A model generated the notes under the pieces. It made no database searches. It was not told the DNA's origin and worked only from the letters and a program-made list of their open reading frames with translations. The position numbers were made by a program, and so were the translations under genes. Positions 23,671-35,700 of a DNA stretch of 64,000 nt are shown here, piece by piece. The stretch lies in NCBI GenBank assembly GCA_021613375.1, contig CM038719.1:2551630-2615629 (forward strand). Reading direction: 5' to 3'. This DNA comes from Megaleporinus macrocephalus (taxonomy: Eukaryota; Chordata; Actinopteri; Characiformes; Anostomidae). Numbering within the stretch: position 1 is the stretch's first letter; every line of letters starts with the position of its first letter.

Positions 23671-24617
23671 AAACAGGAGTTTAATATCTATGCAAGGCTT
23701 TCCAGTAGGCGGGTTTCTGTACAATGTAAACTGGAAACATTTGAAAGTATAAAATTTCAGAAGCATAAAATTTCACACACTCGGTTTACAGAACCGATAC
23801 TTACAGACTATCTTGGCTTTTTTTTAAAAAAGAAAACTCATTTTAAAAATTAGAAATCTAGCGTTAGCCTGTAGGTACAGTCGGACTGAAGGAGACGGTG
23901 GTACCCCACTAAGGGAGGAATACCAGCGTGTAGGGTAGGCGTGAGGAGCAGCAGCAGCAGGTGGCCTCGCACAGCCTGCCTCTCGTAAACTCCCTGTGTA
24001 ACGTTGCCTTGGCAGCAGTTAGCCCCTTCCCCTGCCCGTCCGCCTGTCTCTTCTCAGCCCGCGCCGCCTCCCTGACAGCAGGAACAACAAGTGGCCGTAG
24101 AACGACAAGATGTTGTAAAACAGAGAGCGGGGGGGAGGCGAGGGGGGAGGGAGTCTGACATCCATCAGTGCTCCTGTAAACCTGGATGAGTCATTTGCTG
24201 CTGAGAGGAGTGGGGGGGTGGAGGGAGGTTGGGGAGGGGGGCTGATTTCTCCAGGGGTTGAAAAGCCACACGACCGAGAGAAAGAGAGAGAGAGAGATGG
24301 AGAAAGAGGGAGATTAGGAGCATCCGAGTGGGTGGGGTCGGAGATGATGATAAGGAGGAGGGGGTGTTAGGAGAGAGGAGAGGGAGAGGAAGGGGTCCGT
24401 GGTGGTCATCATCGTTGTTGGAGCAGGGATTTGTGAGTGGAACCTGTCCGGCTCAGTCCCACTGAGAGACTTCCTCCCTCTGTCTTCCTTCAAATCTTTC
24501 TTTTTGTTTTTGTTTTTGTTTTTGTTTTTTTTTTTCTATTCTAAGTGAAACTGGATCTGGGCAGCACCATGTTGCTGTGGATGGGAAGTGAAAAGGTGGG
24601 CAGAGACTGAGGAAAGG
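23671..24617 (+). promoter_or_regulatory. SYT17 upstream region / probable promoter and leader
   Basis: Composition changes to GC- and purine-rich sequence (GA/GGGG tracts at 24130-24400), as in a promoter-proximal zone. At 24498-24534 a T-rich (GTTTTT)n tract is followed by CTATTCTAAG at 24535-24544, a plausible pyrimidine tract and splice acceptor; the exon with the start codon may therefore follow an upstream noncoding exon. A short upstream frame is listed separately. No TATA box is clear. Confidence 0.35.
24569..24610 (+). other. Upstream ORF in SYT17 leader (13 codons)
   Basis: CACCATG at 24565-24571 starts MLLWMGSEKVGRD and stops with TGA at 24608-24610, seven bases before the SYT17 start codon. 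An A at -3 makes the context reasonable. If transcribed, it could damp translation of SYT17. Conservation is not known. Confidence 0.4.
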
Positions 24618-24632
24618 ATGGCGTACACGCAG
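24618..24632 (+). CDS. syt17: SYT17 coding exon 1 (MAYTQ)
   Basis: The start codon sits in a strong context (AGGATGG, A at -3 and G at +4). Five codons, then donor CAG|GTAAGG. Vertebrate SYT17 starts MAYIQ, so this start is preferred over the upstream ATG at 24569, which is closed by a stop. Confidence 0.9.
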
Positions 24633-25318
24633 GTAAGGCTCAGTTACTACAGCAGCTCCTCTTTATTTACCACGCTGAACACTTCCAGCCTGGGCTTTTA
24701 GTTTTAGTTTTAGTTTTATTTTTATTTTTATTTGTTCAGCAGAGGCTCTTTTCCAGAACTGTAGACGCTGAAGTAAAGGATATGCACCTGAAAGACGAGA
24801 GCGCCGTCGTAGTTTGATCACAGTCGATACAGTTCTAGACTTTGAGGAGCGTCAGTCTAGTAAAACCTACTTTTTTGTTCATCCTTAATCTATTTATTAG
24901 GCCCTACTCTGTTTCAATACATTTATCAGATTAATGATATATATTTATTTGTAAAATATATGTATATATTTAAAATAGACTGAAATGCTGCTTATAATAG
25001 CAGAGGCTTTCATGCTTATCTGATAGTAACAAATTCGCCACGTATGCTGACTAAACAAAGCTGAGCGATGGTCCAAAACAGAGCTGCTATTCGCCGGACC
25101 CTCACTCGCAGGTCCTTCCTTTCAACAAATACATCATATTCTCTACTATATTTATATAATATCATATAAATCCTATAATATATAATGTAATGTAGATGTA
25201 TTATGGATTATAAACATATATCAGCTAGACTGTTATTCTAATGTATACGTATTATATATATTGTGCTTTCAATCAGGTCCTTATTATGGATTGTTGTGTT
25301 GTGTCTCTGAGAGTGTAC

Positions 25319-25357
<39 letters not shown>

Positions 25358-27499
25358 TGTGTGTCGCTTTCAGCCATGTGCTGTGGTGTGTACGCTGAGT
25401 GTGTTTCTGACCCGCTGTGTCACGCCTGCTCCAGCTGCAGCCGGGGAGAGCCGGGCTGTATCACTGTTACCATGGTTACAGCCGGAGCTAATTGCTCAGA
25501 CAACATCAGGCCGCCGATGGAGAGGGACGCGGGGGCAAAGGGCTGAGCGGAGGGAGAGAGGAAGAGAAGTGGAGGAAGGTGTAGAGAAGGATGGGAGGTA
25601 GAGAGAGAGAGAGATGGAGGGGGGTGGGGGGGGTGGAATCAGAAAAACAGGAAGCTGTAGCTTGGTGTGGAGGAGATACAGGAATGGTAGGAGATACAGA
25701 TGTGGTAGCTGTCACATTAGGACGGTAGTGAAGAGGCCACTCTAGCCCGGACCTGACCGGTCACCTACTGACCGATTGCGACAGGCAGGGAGAGTAGAGG
25801 TCATATTAGCTTTCTCCAACCAGCTGATGACTTTTTATTGTTTGTTTGTTTATTTTATAGCCGGCTTGTCAAAACCCAGAATGCAGCTCACTTTGAAAAG
25901 TCTGTGTAATGAACACACCTGTTCACACTGAAGCTCTAGTGTTGGTTAATGTCTACACCTGGCTGAGCTCCTCCATATGTGTCCTCTTATATATTATTTT
26001 CATTGTAGTTAAAGGAACCCCAGCTGGTAACACCTGTAAGCATTAATATGGTGTAATGACTCTAAATTATTAAGAGACGTTTAAAATATCACTAAGTATC
26101 AGATTTATTTATAAATTAACTCTTTTATTCTAAATATTTATCATATGGACTGCTGGGTAGATGAGGTCAGATGGTTTCAGGTCTGAACTGGACTGTGGTG
26201 TGAAGGAGTGAATGTTAGTTACTAACCTAGCTTAAAGAAAACCATGTACATTGTGTTGTTGATGTGGTTTCAGTGAAAGGCAGTGTGAAGACTGATATTA
26301 GTCTAAACAGCTTCACAAACATAAACAAGGAGAATAGTTAGTGAAGCAGCGTGTGGACCAACACAGCCACCCAAAGACCCCCACTCTGCTCTCCTCACTA
26401 CAGTCTGGATGAGTTGGAGTGGTTCAGTAGACCACCACTGGTGAGAGACTTGACGGAGGCTGTTGGTTTTAAGCGGAGACTAAAACACAATGCAGGGCCA
26501 CAGTTTCCCCACACAGGAAGTCCAGAAGCTCCAGATTATGGAGAACCACGAGAAGAACCGTGAACGTGAACATGCGCTGGATTCTCTCCCGAGAACGTTT
26601 AACGTTAGCGTCAGCTGCTTCTCCTCGTTTGTGGATCCTGAAGGTGAAAGTCCAGTCTTAGTAGTGAACATACTACTTCACTAATAAAGGAGTGTGAAGC
26701 TCAGAGACACTCCCGTTCAGTGTATCAAGCTGTTTACTGAGTGTGAATGTTTCCTGATAGAAAGCGGAGCTCCTTTAACAGACACTCTCCTTCTCCGTCA
26801 ACACCGACACACAGCTTCACAACAACTCCAGCACTGTGTCACTCTCTCCTCCACCCTCTCTGTTCACTATTTACACTAACGTGGTGTGTGATGTCACCGC
26901 TGATGTCAGAAATGTTGAGTTCTAGTTCAAACTGTAAAGACTGAACAGTAGCATGTTTAGTAGCTAGCTGTGCTCGAGCGTGACGGCCGGTTACTGCAAC
27001 CATTTGACGTCACTACCCGCTGATCACGTCAGTAGATACAACAATGGAGACCCACGTGCAGCCGATTTTACACAAAATCTAATAAATCTGATACTTTTAG
27101 TACTTTTTTAACAACCTGTCCTGATAATTTACAATCATTACAACATATTAGGGCGTACATGTGTTACCAGCCGGGGTTCTTTTAAATGTTGTGCTGCACA
27201 TGTTATTAACGGTGTAACTTTCTGTTTAATGGGTTTTGTGTTCAGTGTATCTAATTGCGATTTTTTCCAATTAATACTGCGCTTTAAATTGCAATTCTTT
27301 TTTTAAGTTAAACCTGTTTTTTCTGTTTATTTGGATTCAGAAAACACCTACACATACTTTCAGTTGTAAATATGTACAGAACCACAATTTCCTATAATTA
27401 TTTGCTTAACTGCAGAAATTACAACATTACAAACAGGGCTGGAAACATAACAATAATAATAATAATAATAATAATGTACAATAATAATTAATAATAACA

Positions 27500-27556
<57 letters not shown>

Positions 27557-30500
27557 AATAATAATAATAATAAAAATAATAATTTACAATAATAATTAAT
27601 AATAACAATTATTATTAATAATAATAATAAATGTTACACCAGACTGGTATAATTGCCAAGCAACTCATTTGCACATGCAGTTGCCAGTTCCAGTGTTATT
27701 AATTAGGTGGAGCGAAATCCAGACCGGAGGGATCCACCATGTCCAAGCCTGGTTGCCATATCTTAATAAATCCCTCAACAACATCATCGTCATGACTTGT
27801 GTAGGTTGGGGTTAGAGAAGGAGAACACTCAGTACTGTCTGGTGTAGGGATGTCCTTAGAAATCCAGAGTTTAATAAGAGTCTTACTTCCTCTAATATAA
27901 ACATGTTTTAGTCAGTTCAGCATTGTGGTTTGTTGGTTTGTTTGTTTGTTTGTTTGTTTGTTTGGCACCAAGCTGCCAAAATACAGTGCTTTGATCCAGG
28001 CTGCCAGTGAAATGTGGTTGTGATATCACAACCTATGGAGGTTTGGTTGTCTCTGATTGGTCTAACTCCTACACAGGCAGTTTATAAGGTAACCTATGTT
28101 GATGATAACAATCTTATTTAGATTGTAGGCTATGTTAAAATAATTTCAGCTCTTGTGATTTTGAAAATTGTGCTCTCTTATATTATTTTTATATATATAA
28201 TTGACTAATCCGTCATCTCTAGCTTTGGGGTAGTAAAGCATTCCCAGGGGCATGTATATGTAAAATTATGATAATGATAATATATGCCTTAATTCACATT
28301 TTAATTAAGTAGGTGCAAAGCAGAACCTGAATGAGACTAAGGGTGTGTCTCAAATCCTAGTGAGTGTCTAAGTAGGCTGTCTAGGTAGTGAGTGTGTAAG
28401 TAGGCTGTCTAGGTAGTAAGTGTGTAAGTAGGCTGTCTAGGTAGTGAGTGTCTAAGTAGGCTGTCTAGGTAGTGAGTGTGTAAGTAGGCTGTCTAGGTAG
28501 TGAGTGTGTAAGTAGGCTGTCTAGGTAGTGAGTGTGTAAGTAGCAGCGTTCTCTCCTCATCTCTCCTCATAAAACAGATTACTGAGACGCTCTAGTTAGA
28601 GAGAGACTGCGTCACGGCTTGTTCCCGCCCACTGCAGCACGTGACCGGTGGTTTAGCTTGTTGCTAAGTTACCAGCCTCCATCCAAAACAATAGCCCGAG
28701 GTATAAAAATCCGCTAGCATAAATGCTGATGTCTGGAGTATAAAACTGCTTAATGGTGAAGGACTCGTTACAGAGTTGATAATAAAATACTGTTCTGTGT
28801 GATTATATGACCAGAAACACAAGCACGGCTAGTATGTCTGAATACTCAGTAGTAAATCAGTAGGCGAGCACGGCTAGTATGTCTGAATACTCAGTAGTAA
28901 ATCAGTAGGCGAGCGTGGCTAGTATGTCTGAATACTCAGTAGTAAATCAGTAGGCGATCGCGGCTAGTATGTCTGAATACTCAGTAGTGAATCAGTAGGC
29001 GAGCGTGGCTAGTATGTCTGAATACTCAGTAGTAAATCAGTAGCCGAGCCCGGCTAGTATGTCTGAATACTCAGTAGTAAATCAGTAGGTGAGCGAGGCT
29101 AGTATGTCTGAATACTCAGTAGTAAATCAGTAGACGAGCCCGGCTAGTATGTCTGAATACTCAGTAGTAAATCAGTAGGCGAGCGTGGCTAGTATGTCTG
29201 AATACTTAGTAGTGAAATCAGTAGGCGAGCGCGGCTAGTATGTCTGAATATTCAGTAGTAAATCAGTAGGTGAGCGTGGCTAGTATCTCTGAATACTCAG
29301 TAGTAAATCAGTAGGCAAGCGTGGCTAGTATGTCTGAATACTCAGTAGTAAATCAGTAGGTGAGCGTGGCTAGTATGCCTGAATACTCAGTAGTTAGTCA
29401 GTATCTGAGTGTGACTAGTATGTCTGAATACTCAGTAGTAAATCAGTAGGCGAACCAGGCTAGTATGTCTGAATACTCAGTAGGTATTGAGTAGTAGTGA
29501 ACGGTACCCGGATGACCTCCTGAATCAGCAGCTATTGTTCTGTAGGTGAACACAGCACACTGCGTATCCCATGATTCACCTGGAGTCGTGGATGAATTCA
29601 GAGTGGAGTAATTAAACGGTGTAAAGCTGAACGTCGGCTGTGTGTACGTAGCTACGGCTACTGAACCGCCGCTACAGAAGTTAGCGCTACTGCTGAGATA
29701 AACAATGATTACATTCCTCCCGTTTATCTTCTCTGATCTACAGCTCCACACCGTCTGATACATAATCAGATAAAAGCACAGATCAGAGTCACTAAAAGAT
29801 CTAAATCTGTCAGTAAACGAGCTTTTAAATGAATAGCAGGACTTTTATGGTGGTGGTCTGACGTGTTCCGACGAGTCACAGGACGCTGGTAATATGGTGG
29901 ACGTAGTACGTCTGAGATTGTGTGGTACTAAAACTCTTCTACTGAAACTACCTACTAGTCTACCGCTCCAGCAGTACATACTGACTCTAATCCAGTACCT
30001 ACTGACTAGTAGACGATTTCAGACGCACCTTCTGTAGACAGCATGTTTAAGGTATGTAAGAATTGGGACAGTCTACATGTCGAGAGCGCATACTATGACA
30101 TAAAATGCTGCCTATGTAGACCCTCACTAGGTTTTGAGACACACCCTAAATGTCCATTAAGGCTTATTTTTAAAAAGCTGCTGAAGATTTACCTACAGAT
30201 TCGTTTATATCTGCCTCCCAAAGAACAGCGCATTAGGAAGTCCATACAAGGATACTGGTATCAGCATAAAGGAGAATTCCACCAACTAACTCAATGTTTG
30301 GCATGTGCTTCATTGTGGAGAATTTGATTTGTTTACAGTGGTGGTCATGGAAATCAGGGGATACCGTGTCTACAACTCAAATACAGACCTTTTATTTACT
30401 ATCAAACACACTAGTGACCTACACATGAGCGTTTATATGGAAAGTGATGATGGAGAAATAGTTATAATCTGAAAAAATGCTTGCTTTGTGAATTAGTGTG

Positions 30501-32728
30501 CCTTATGGTGACTTTTTACCTGCATGTGTGGATTAAAAGAGACATTATACATGAGTAGACTGATCACTGGTTGAACTATAAACTGAAGTAACCACAGCAA
30601 ACGAACACATCTCATTTATATGTGGATTATTGAGCCAAACACTACAAACCATTAATGAGCGTTCTGTCAGCTTTCATCAGTGATCTCATATCTTTGTTTG
30701 AAACAGTAAGCTGACTTTCAGTAATATGGTCTCTCACCATTCAAAGAGAGTGGTGTCTGGTCCTGTATGGCTGGAAATAACTGCCCAGGGGTGTTGAAGA
30801 GATGGCCACTGAGTGACCAGACTTTCCCACAGGGAATTCAATTAAAACACGTTTTAATCTCCACTTTATCATAAAAGAGAGACATCAGACAGTGTATTCA
30901 TAACATCTACTGTAATAACTTTCTGTTGGGGAGCTTTTAGAGGTGGATGTCTGGTTCCATTCACCACCACTGTGAGCATATCTGACTGTATCTAGAGCAG
31001 AGCGTTTGATACTGAACCATTTAATGATGATGAATGTTCTCCTTTAAGTGATTAATTAATTTTCATCATTCAGCAGACAGAAGTGTGAGTAATGAAATGT
31101 GTTTTGATGCTGTGATGTGTTTGTCCTGCTAAACTCTTTGGTTTTCTTCCCTGGTCTGCCTCTCTGCCCGCCGCTGACCTCCGCTCTTCTGCCTTCTTCC
31201 ACCTGTAAAAAAGGACAGTTGGAACCCGTCAATGAGGTAAGCGTGATGAAGACTAGAACATGCTTCTGTGCTATTAGAATCTCGTTTGCACAGTAAACTT
31301 TATGATCAACATGCAGCTGTTTTGTTGTTAGTTTTGGAAAAACAGCTGCCCATCATGATGTGTGAACATTTCATAATGAATAGATGATAGAAACCGTCCA
31401 GAATGACTTACAGTCTTGTTACATGAACATACCTTCTTGAAAATAAGGGTACCCATGATGCTCCAATGCCTGAAGACTTCTAAATAGATGGCAGTGAACA
31501 CCAACCCTGGTCCTGGAGATCTATGCAATTCAGAGATCTTCCTCAATTCAAGGACTTTTGAGTTTACTACACTATTACTAACATGAAGACGAGCGTTACT
31601 GTAGCGATTACAGTACAGTAATCCATTTTCAGCTCCACTCCAACATTAACAAGCAGCACAAGGGTGCAGTGCTAGTGTAAGTGTTGGCAAACCTGTTCAT
31701 AATACATAATACTTATTGTATCGCCAGGTTCTTGCCAATACACAGCCCTAATATATATATATATATATATAATCATTTTCTTCAAAAGTCATAGTCAGCC
31801 TAATTGTCAGTTCTGCAATATGTACAGGACATACAGAGGATTGAAATACTTACAGAACCAACGTGCAGCAATAAACATTATTTAACACATTAATGAACCC
31901 AACAAACAGTCAATAAACATTAAGCATAAAAATATATGACTAAGCTTTTACATATATATAATATACACTAATAGAGCCCTGATATTGACATCAAAAACAA
32001 TAAAGTGATGTAGCTACCTAACGGATTAAAGTCTTAAAGTGTTGTGTAATTAGTTCTTGGTGATTCTTGCTATTATATTATATTATATTATATTATATTA
32101 TATTATATTATATTATATTATATTATATTATGCTAGAGATCCAGTCATGTGACTGAAAGGTTGCTGGCCTTGAGCAAAGCACCTAACCCCCATCTGCCCC
32201 CCGGGCAGCCTGGATCGTGTTGCCCACCATTCTGGGCATGTGTGCTCATTGCCCCTTAGTGTGTGTGTTCACTAGTTTGTGTGTATATGTGGGTGTTTCA
32301 CTGCACCCTAGTGTGTGTGTTCACCAGTGTGTGTGTATATGTGGATGTTTCACTGCGCCCTAGTGTGTGTGTTCACTAGTGTGTGTGTATATGAGGGTGT
32401 TTCACTGAATCTTTGTGTGTGTGTTCACTAGTGTATGTGTATATGTGGATGTTTCACTGCACCCTAGTGTGTGTGTTCACTAGTATGTGTGTGTATATGT
32501 GGGTGTTTCATTGCCCCCTAGTGTGTGTGTGTATATGTGGGTGTTTCACTGCACCCTAGTGTGTATGTTCACTAGTATGTGTGTATATGTGGGTGTTTCA
32601 CTGCACCCTAGTGTGTATGTTCACTAGTGTGTGTGTGTATATGTGGGTGTTTCACTGCACCCTAGTGTGTGTGTTCACTAGTGTGTGCGTATATGTGGGT
32701 GTTTCATTGAATCCTAGTGTTTATGTTC

Positions 32729-32770
<42 letters not shown>

Positions 32771-35700
32771 GGGTGTTTCACTGTACCCTAGTGTTTATGT
32801 TCACTAGTGTGTGTGTGTCCACTAGTGTGTGTGTGTATATGTGGGTGTTTCACTGTACCCTAGTGTTTATGTTCACTAGTGTGTGTGTGTTCACAAGTGT
32901 GTGTGTGTATATGTGGGTGTTTCACTGCACCCTAGTGTGTGTGTTCACTAGTGTGTGCATATATGTGGGTGTTTCATTGAATCCTAGTGTTTATGTTCAC
33001 TAGTGTGTGTGTGTGTATATGTGGGTGTTTCACTGTACCCTTGTGTTTATGTTCACTACTGTGTGTGTTCACTAGTGTGTGTGTGTGTATATGTGGGTGT
33101 TTCACTGCACGGATGGGGTAAATTCAGAGGTGTGTGCAAACACCAGTGGCGAATAGTTGCTGATTCTATTTCTATAATTTAATATTTAATATTTAGTACT
33201 GTGACAAGCTGAGACATATTTAAAGCCAACATCCTAAAATGTTACACCAATAAACTGGGCATAAAATGTTGTTGCTCCTGACGTGGCTTGATTTTGCTTG
33301 CACTAGACAAACTGCCTCTCCTTAACATCTCCTGGGTTTCCCCCGGCGTGCACTAAAACATCTAAAAACTATTTCTATCTTTTCATTCGTTGCCGCTCCG
33401 TCTCCACTCATTTCCTCTGTTTTCCCCCATCAGCGTCTTGTTTTTACTTATTAATTATTGAGGCATCACAGGCCCGTAATCTGACACCCCAGGGGGCAGA
33501 AGAGAGCTTTTTGCATTTTTAGGGGAAGCAATCATCCCTCTCTCCTCCTCCTCCTCCTCCTCCTCCTCCTCCCGCGCTTTGATGGGAATCACTGAGCGGA
33601 AAATAAGTTCCCTCTTAAACATGACATCATCTGCCTGAGATGCGTCACTGCAGGTCCCCAGTCTGAGCCTGCCTGCTGGCTGAAGCGCCGGCCCGCCTCA
33701 GGACCGCCTCTGTGACCTGCCGATGGCGGTTCAGAGGGTCTTCATTTCCTCCTCACACTCAGAAGCCGCTTGTTTAGCTGCCCGTGTTCCGCTGGAGTGC
33801 GAGGGCGCTAAATAGAGTGTGAGATTTGGGGCCACAAGTGATCCAAGAGCCGTGTTGGAGTGAAGCTGATGACTCATTCACTTTAATACCGGGCCTGTAT
33901 AGAAATGTCTGATGACGTCTGATTGTGTTTGAGACTCTTTGGGACGTGTAGTTTGTGTCCAGACAACCAGAGAAAAATAAATCTTTAATCTTAACATTTA
34001 ACATAGTGGACACTAAAACTGTGGATTGGAGACAAGTCCTGTCTGGTTGGACATAAAACTGATCAGACAGATCAGACTTTGTTGGAGTTCTTTAACTGTA
34101 ACCACCATGATAACTACTATTATGGTTAGGGGTCAATCAATCAATCAATCAAACTTTATTTATTTATATAGCATCTTTCAGAGAAATAAGATTGAAATTC
34201 AAGGTACTTCACAGAATACTAATTAATACTACTAATAAAATTAATAAGCCCCCTGAGCTTGTTAAAAATGGTAATAAACCAGTTTAGACCAGGTTTCATG
34301 ACTTGCTTGCACTAATAATTACATGCCCTGCTGTGGCATGTAGCCCCGCCCTCAATCGGTATCGGCTATCAGAATCAGCCTCAAAAACGCTGATCGGTCC
34401 ATCTCTATTAGAAATGAACTTGAGATTTGACATTGTATTATTTGGAGAGATCAGTTCTGAAGAAATAGGATCTAATAGATATCTCTGGAATGTTCTTATA
34501 ATTGCAAGTAAAAAGCACTAACTAGGAGATGAAGTATATCTGATCCTCCAGTAATAGAAGTGGATAAACAGTCAATGAAAAATATCTAATGGAAAATATT
34601 AGCTTTGCTATTAGGCTACAGATGTAGACTGAAACTAAAAACAATCCAAATGACTAGATTATGATTAAAACTAAATAAAAAAATCCTGTCAAAATTAACA
34701 CTGGTCCAGATGGAACATCATGTTATTTAATTGATATCGGTATTGACAGATACTCAAGACTGTGGTTTCAGTATCGATATCAGACACAGTATGGAGCCAC
34801 CCCCAGTTATGGTGTAGCGGTCGTGATGGTGCCTACATGTCAGCATGACGACGTAGATGCTGTAGTTTTGGGTGAAGTGTGTCTGTGAAATCAGATTCTT
34901 TATTAAAATAAACTGTTAACTAAGTCGTGACACCGAGATCCAATCACTGCAGTAGCTGAACACTACCTTCAGGTATCACATCAGAGTGAACCAGATTTTA
35001 AAGCAACACGGGTCACTTATCTGGTACAAACTGTGTTTAATAATTAAAAATACAGTAAGTTTTATTATTCTGGTCATGAATTCCTGTCTGTGTGGTCTGT
35101 CTAATACTAACACTAAAACGTTCTGTTGGCTGCAGTCTTCCTGCGCAGGTGTCTGTAGATCACTGAGTCATGCGCGTGTGCCTCCTCCGCAGGGTCTTCT
35201 GTCCAGGCTGTCAGACTTGCTGCTGTGTCGCTGGTCGTGCCGGTCGTGCTGGCAGTGGTGTTGGGAATGTAGCTGCTGCCAGTCCACTGATGAGGAAGTG
35301 GAGATTCTGGGACCGTTCCCTGCACAGACCCCGTCGTGGCTGTGAGTGCACCTTCGCAAGCCTCCTTTCAGTTTTGTGTTATCAGTCATACTTATATACA
35401 CACACACACACACACACACATACATACATACATACACACACACATAATAGGATATAGAGTAAGATAAATAAAAATAGAATATAGAAATAAATTAAAATAG
35501 TATATAGAATATAACATAAACTACAATATAGAGTAAGATAAATATAGAATATAAAATAAAAATAGAACATAGAATAAAATATAACTTGTATATAGAAAAT
35601 AACAAACTAGAATATAGAGTAAGATAAATATAGAATATAAAATAAAAATAGAACATAGAATAAAATAAAACTTGTATATAGAAAATAACAAACTAGAATA

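Larger units (their letters stand above)
28338..30149. mobile_element. Harbinger-like MITE carrying two minisatellites
   Basis: Body 28341-30146. The left end GGGTGTGTCTCAAATCCTAG is answered by CTAGGTTTTGAGACACACCC, flanked by TAA on both sides (28338-28340, 30147-30149). A 3-bp TWA duplication with GG-starting ends fits PIF/Harbinger. A second end of a related family (GATTTCAGACGCACC, to about 30029) suggests a nested insertion. The left arm was amplified into a 28-bp array and the interior into a 45-bp array. The - strand frame at 29443-29763 has no recognised motif. Confidence 0.72.

Noticed and set aside
28825..29487. CRISPR-like regular array (also 52495-53560)
   Set aside because: Eukaryotic context, head-to-tail units without unique spacers and no cas genes; a minisatellite in a MITE.
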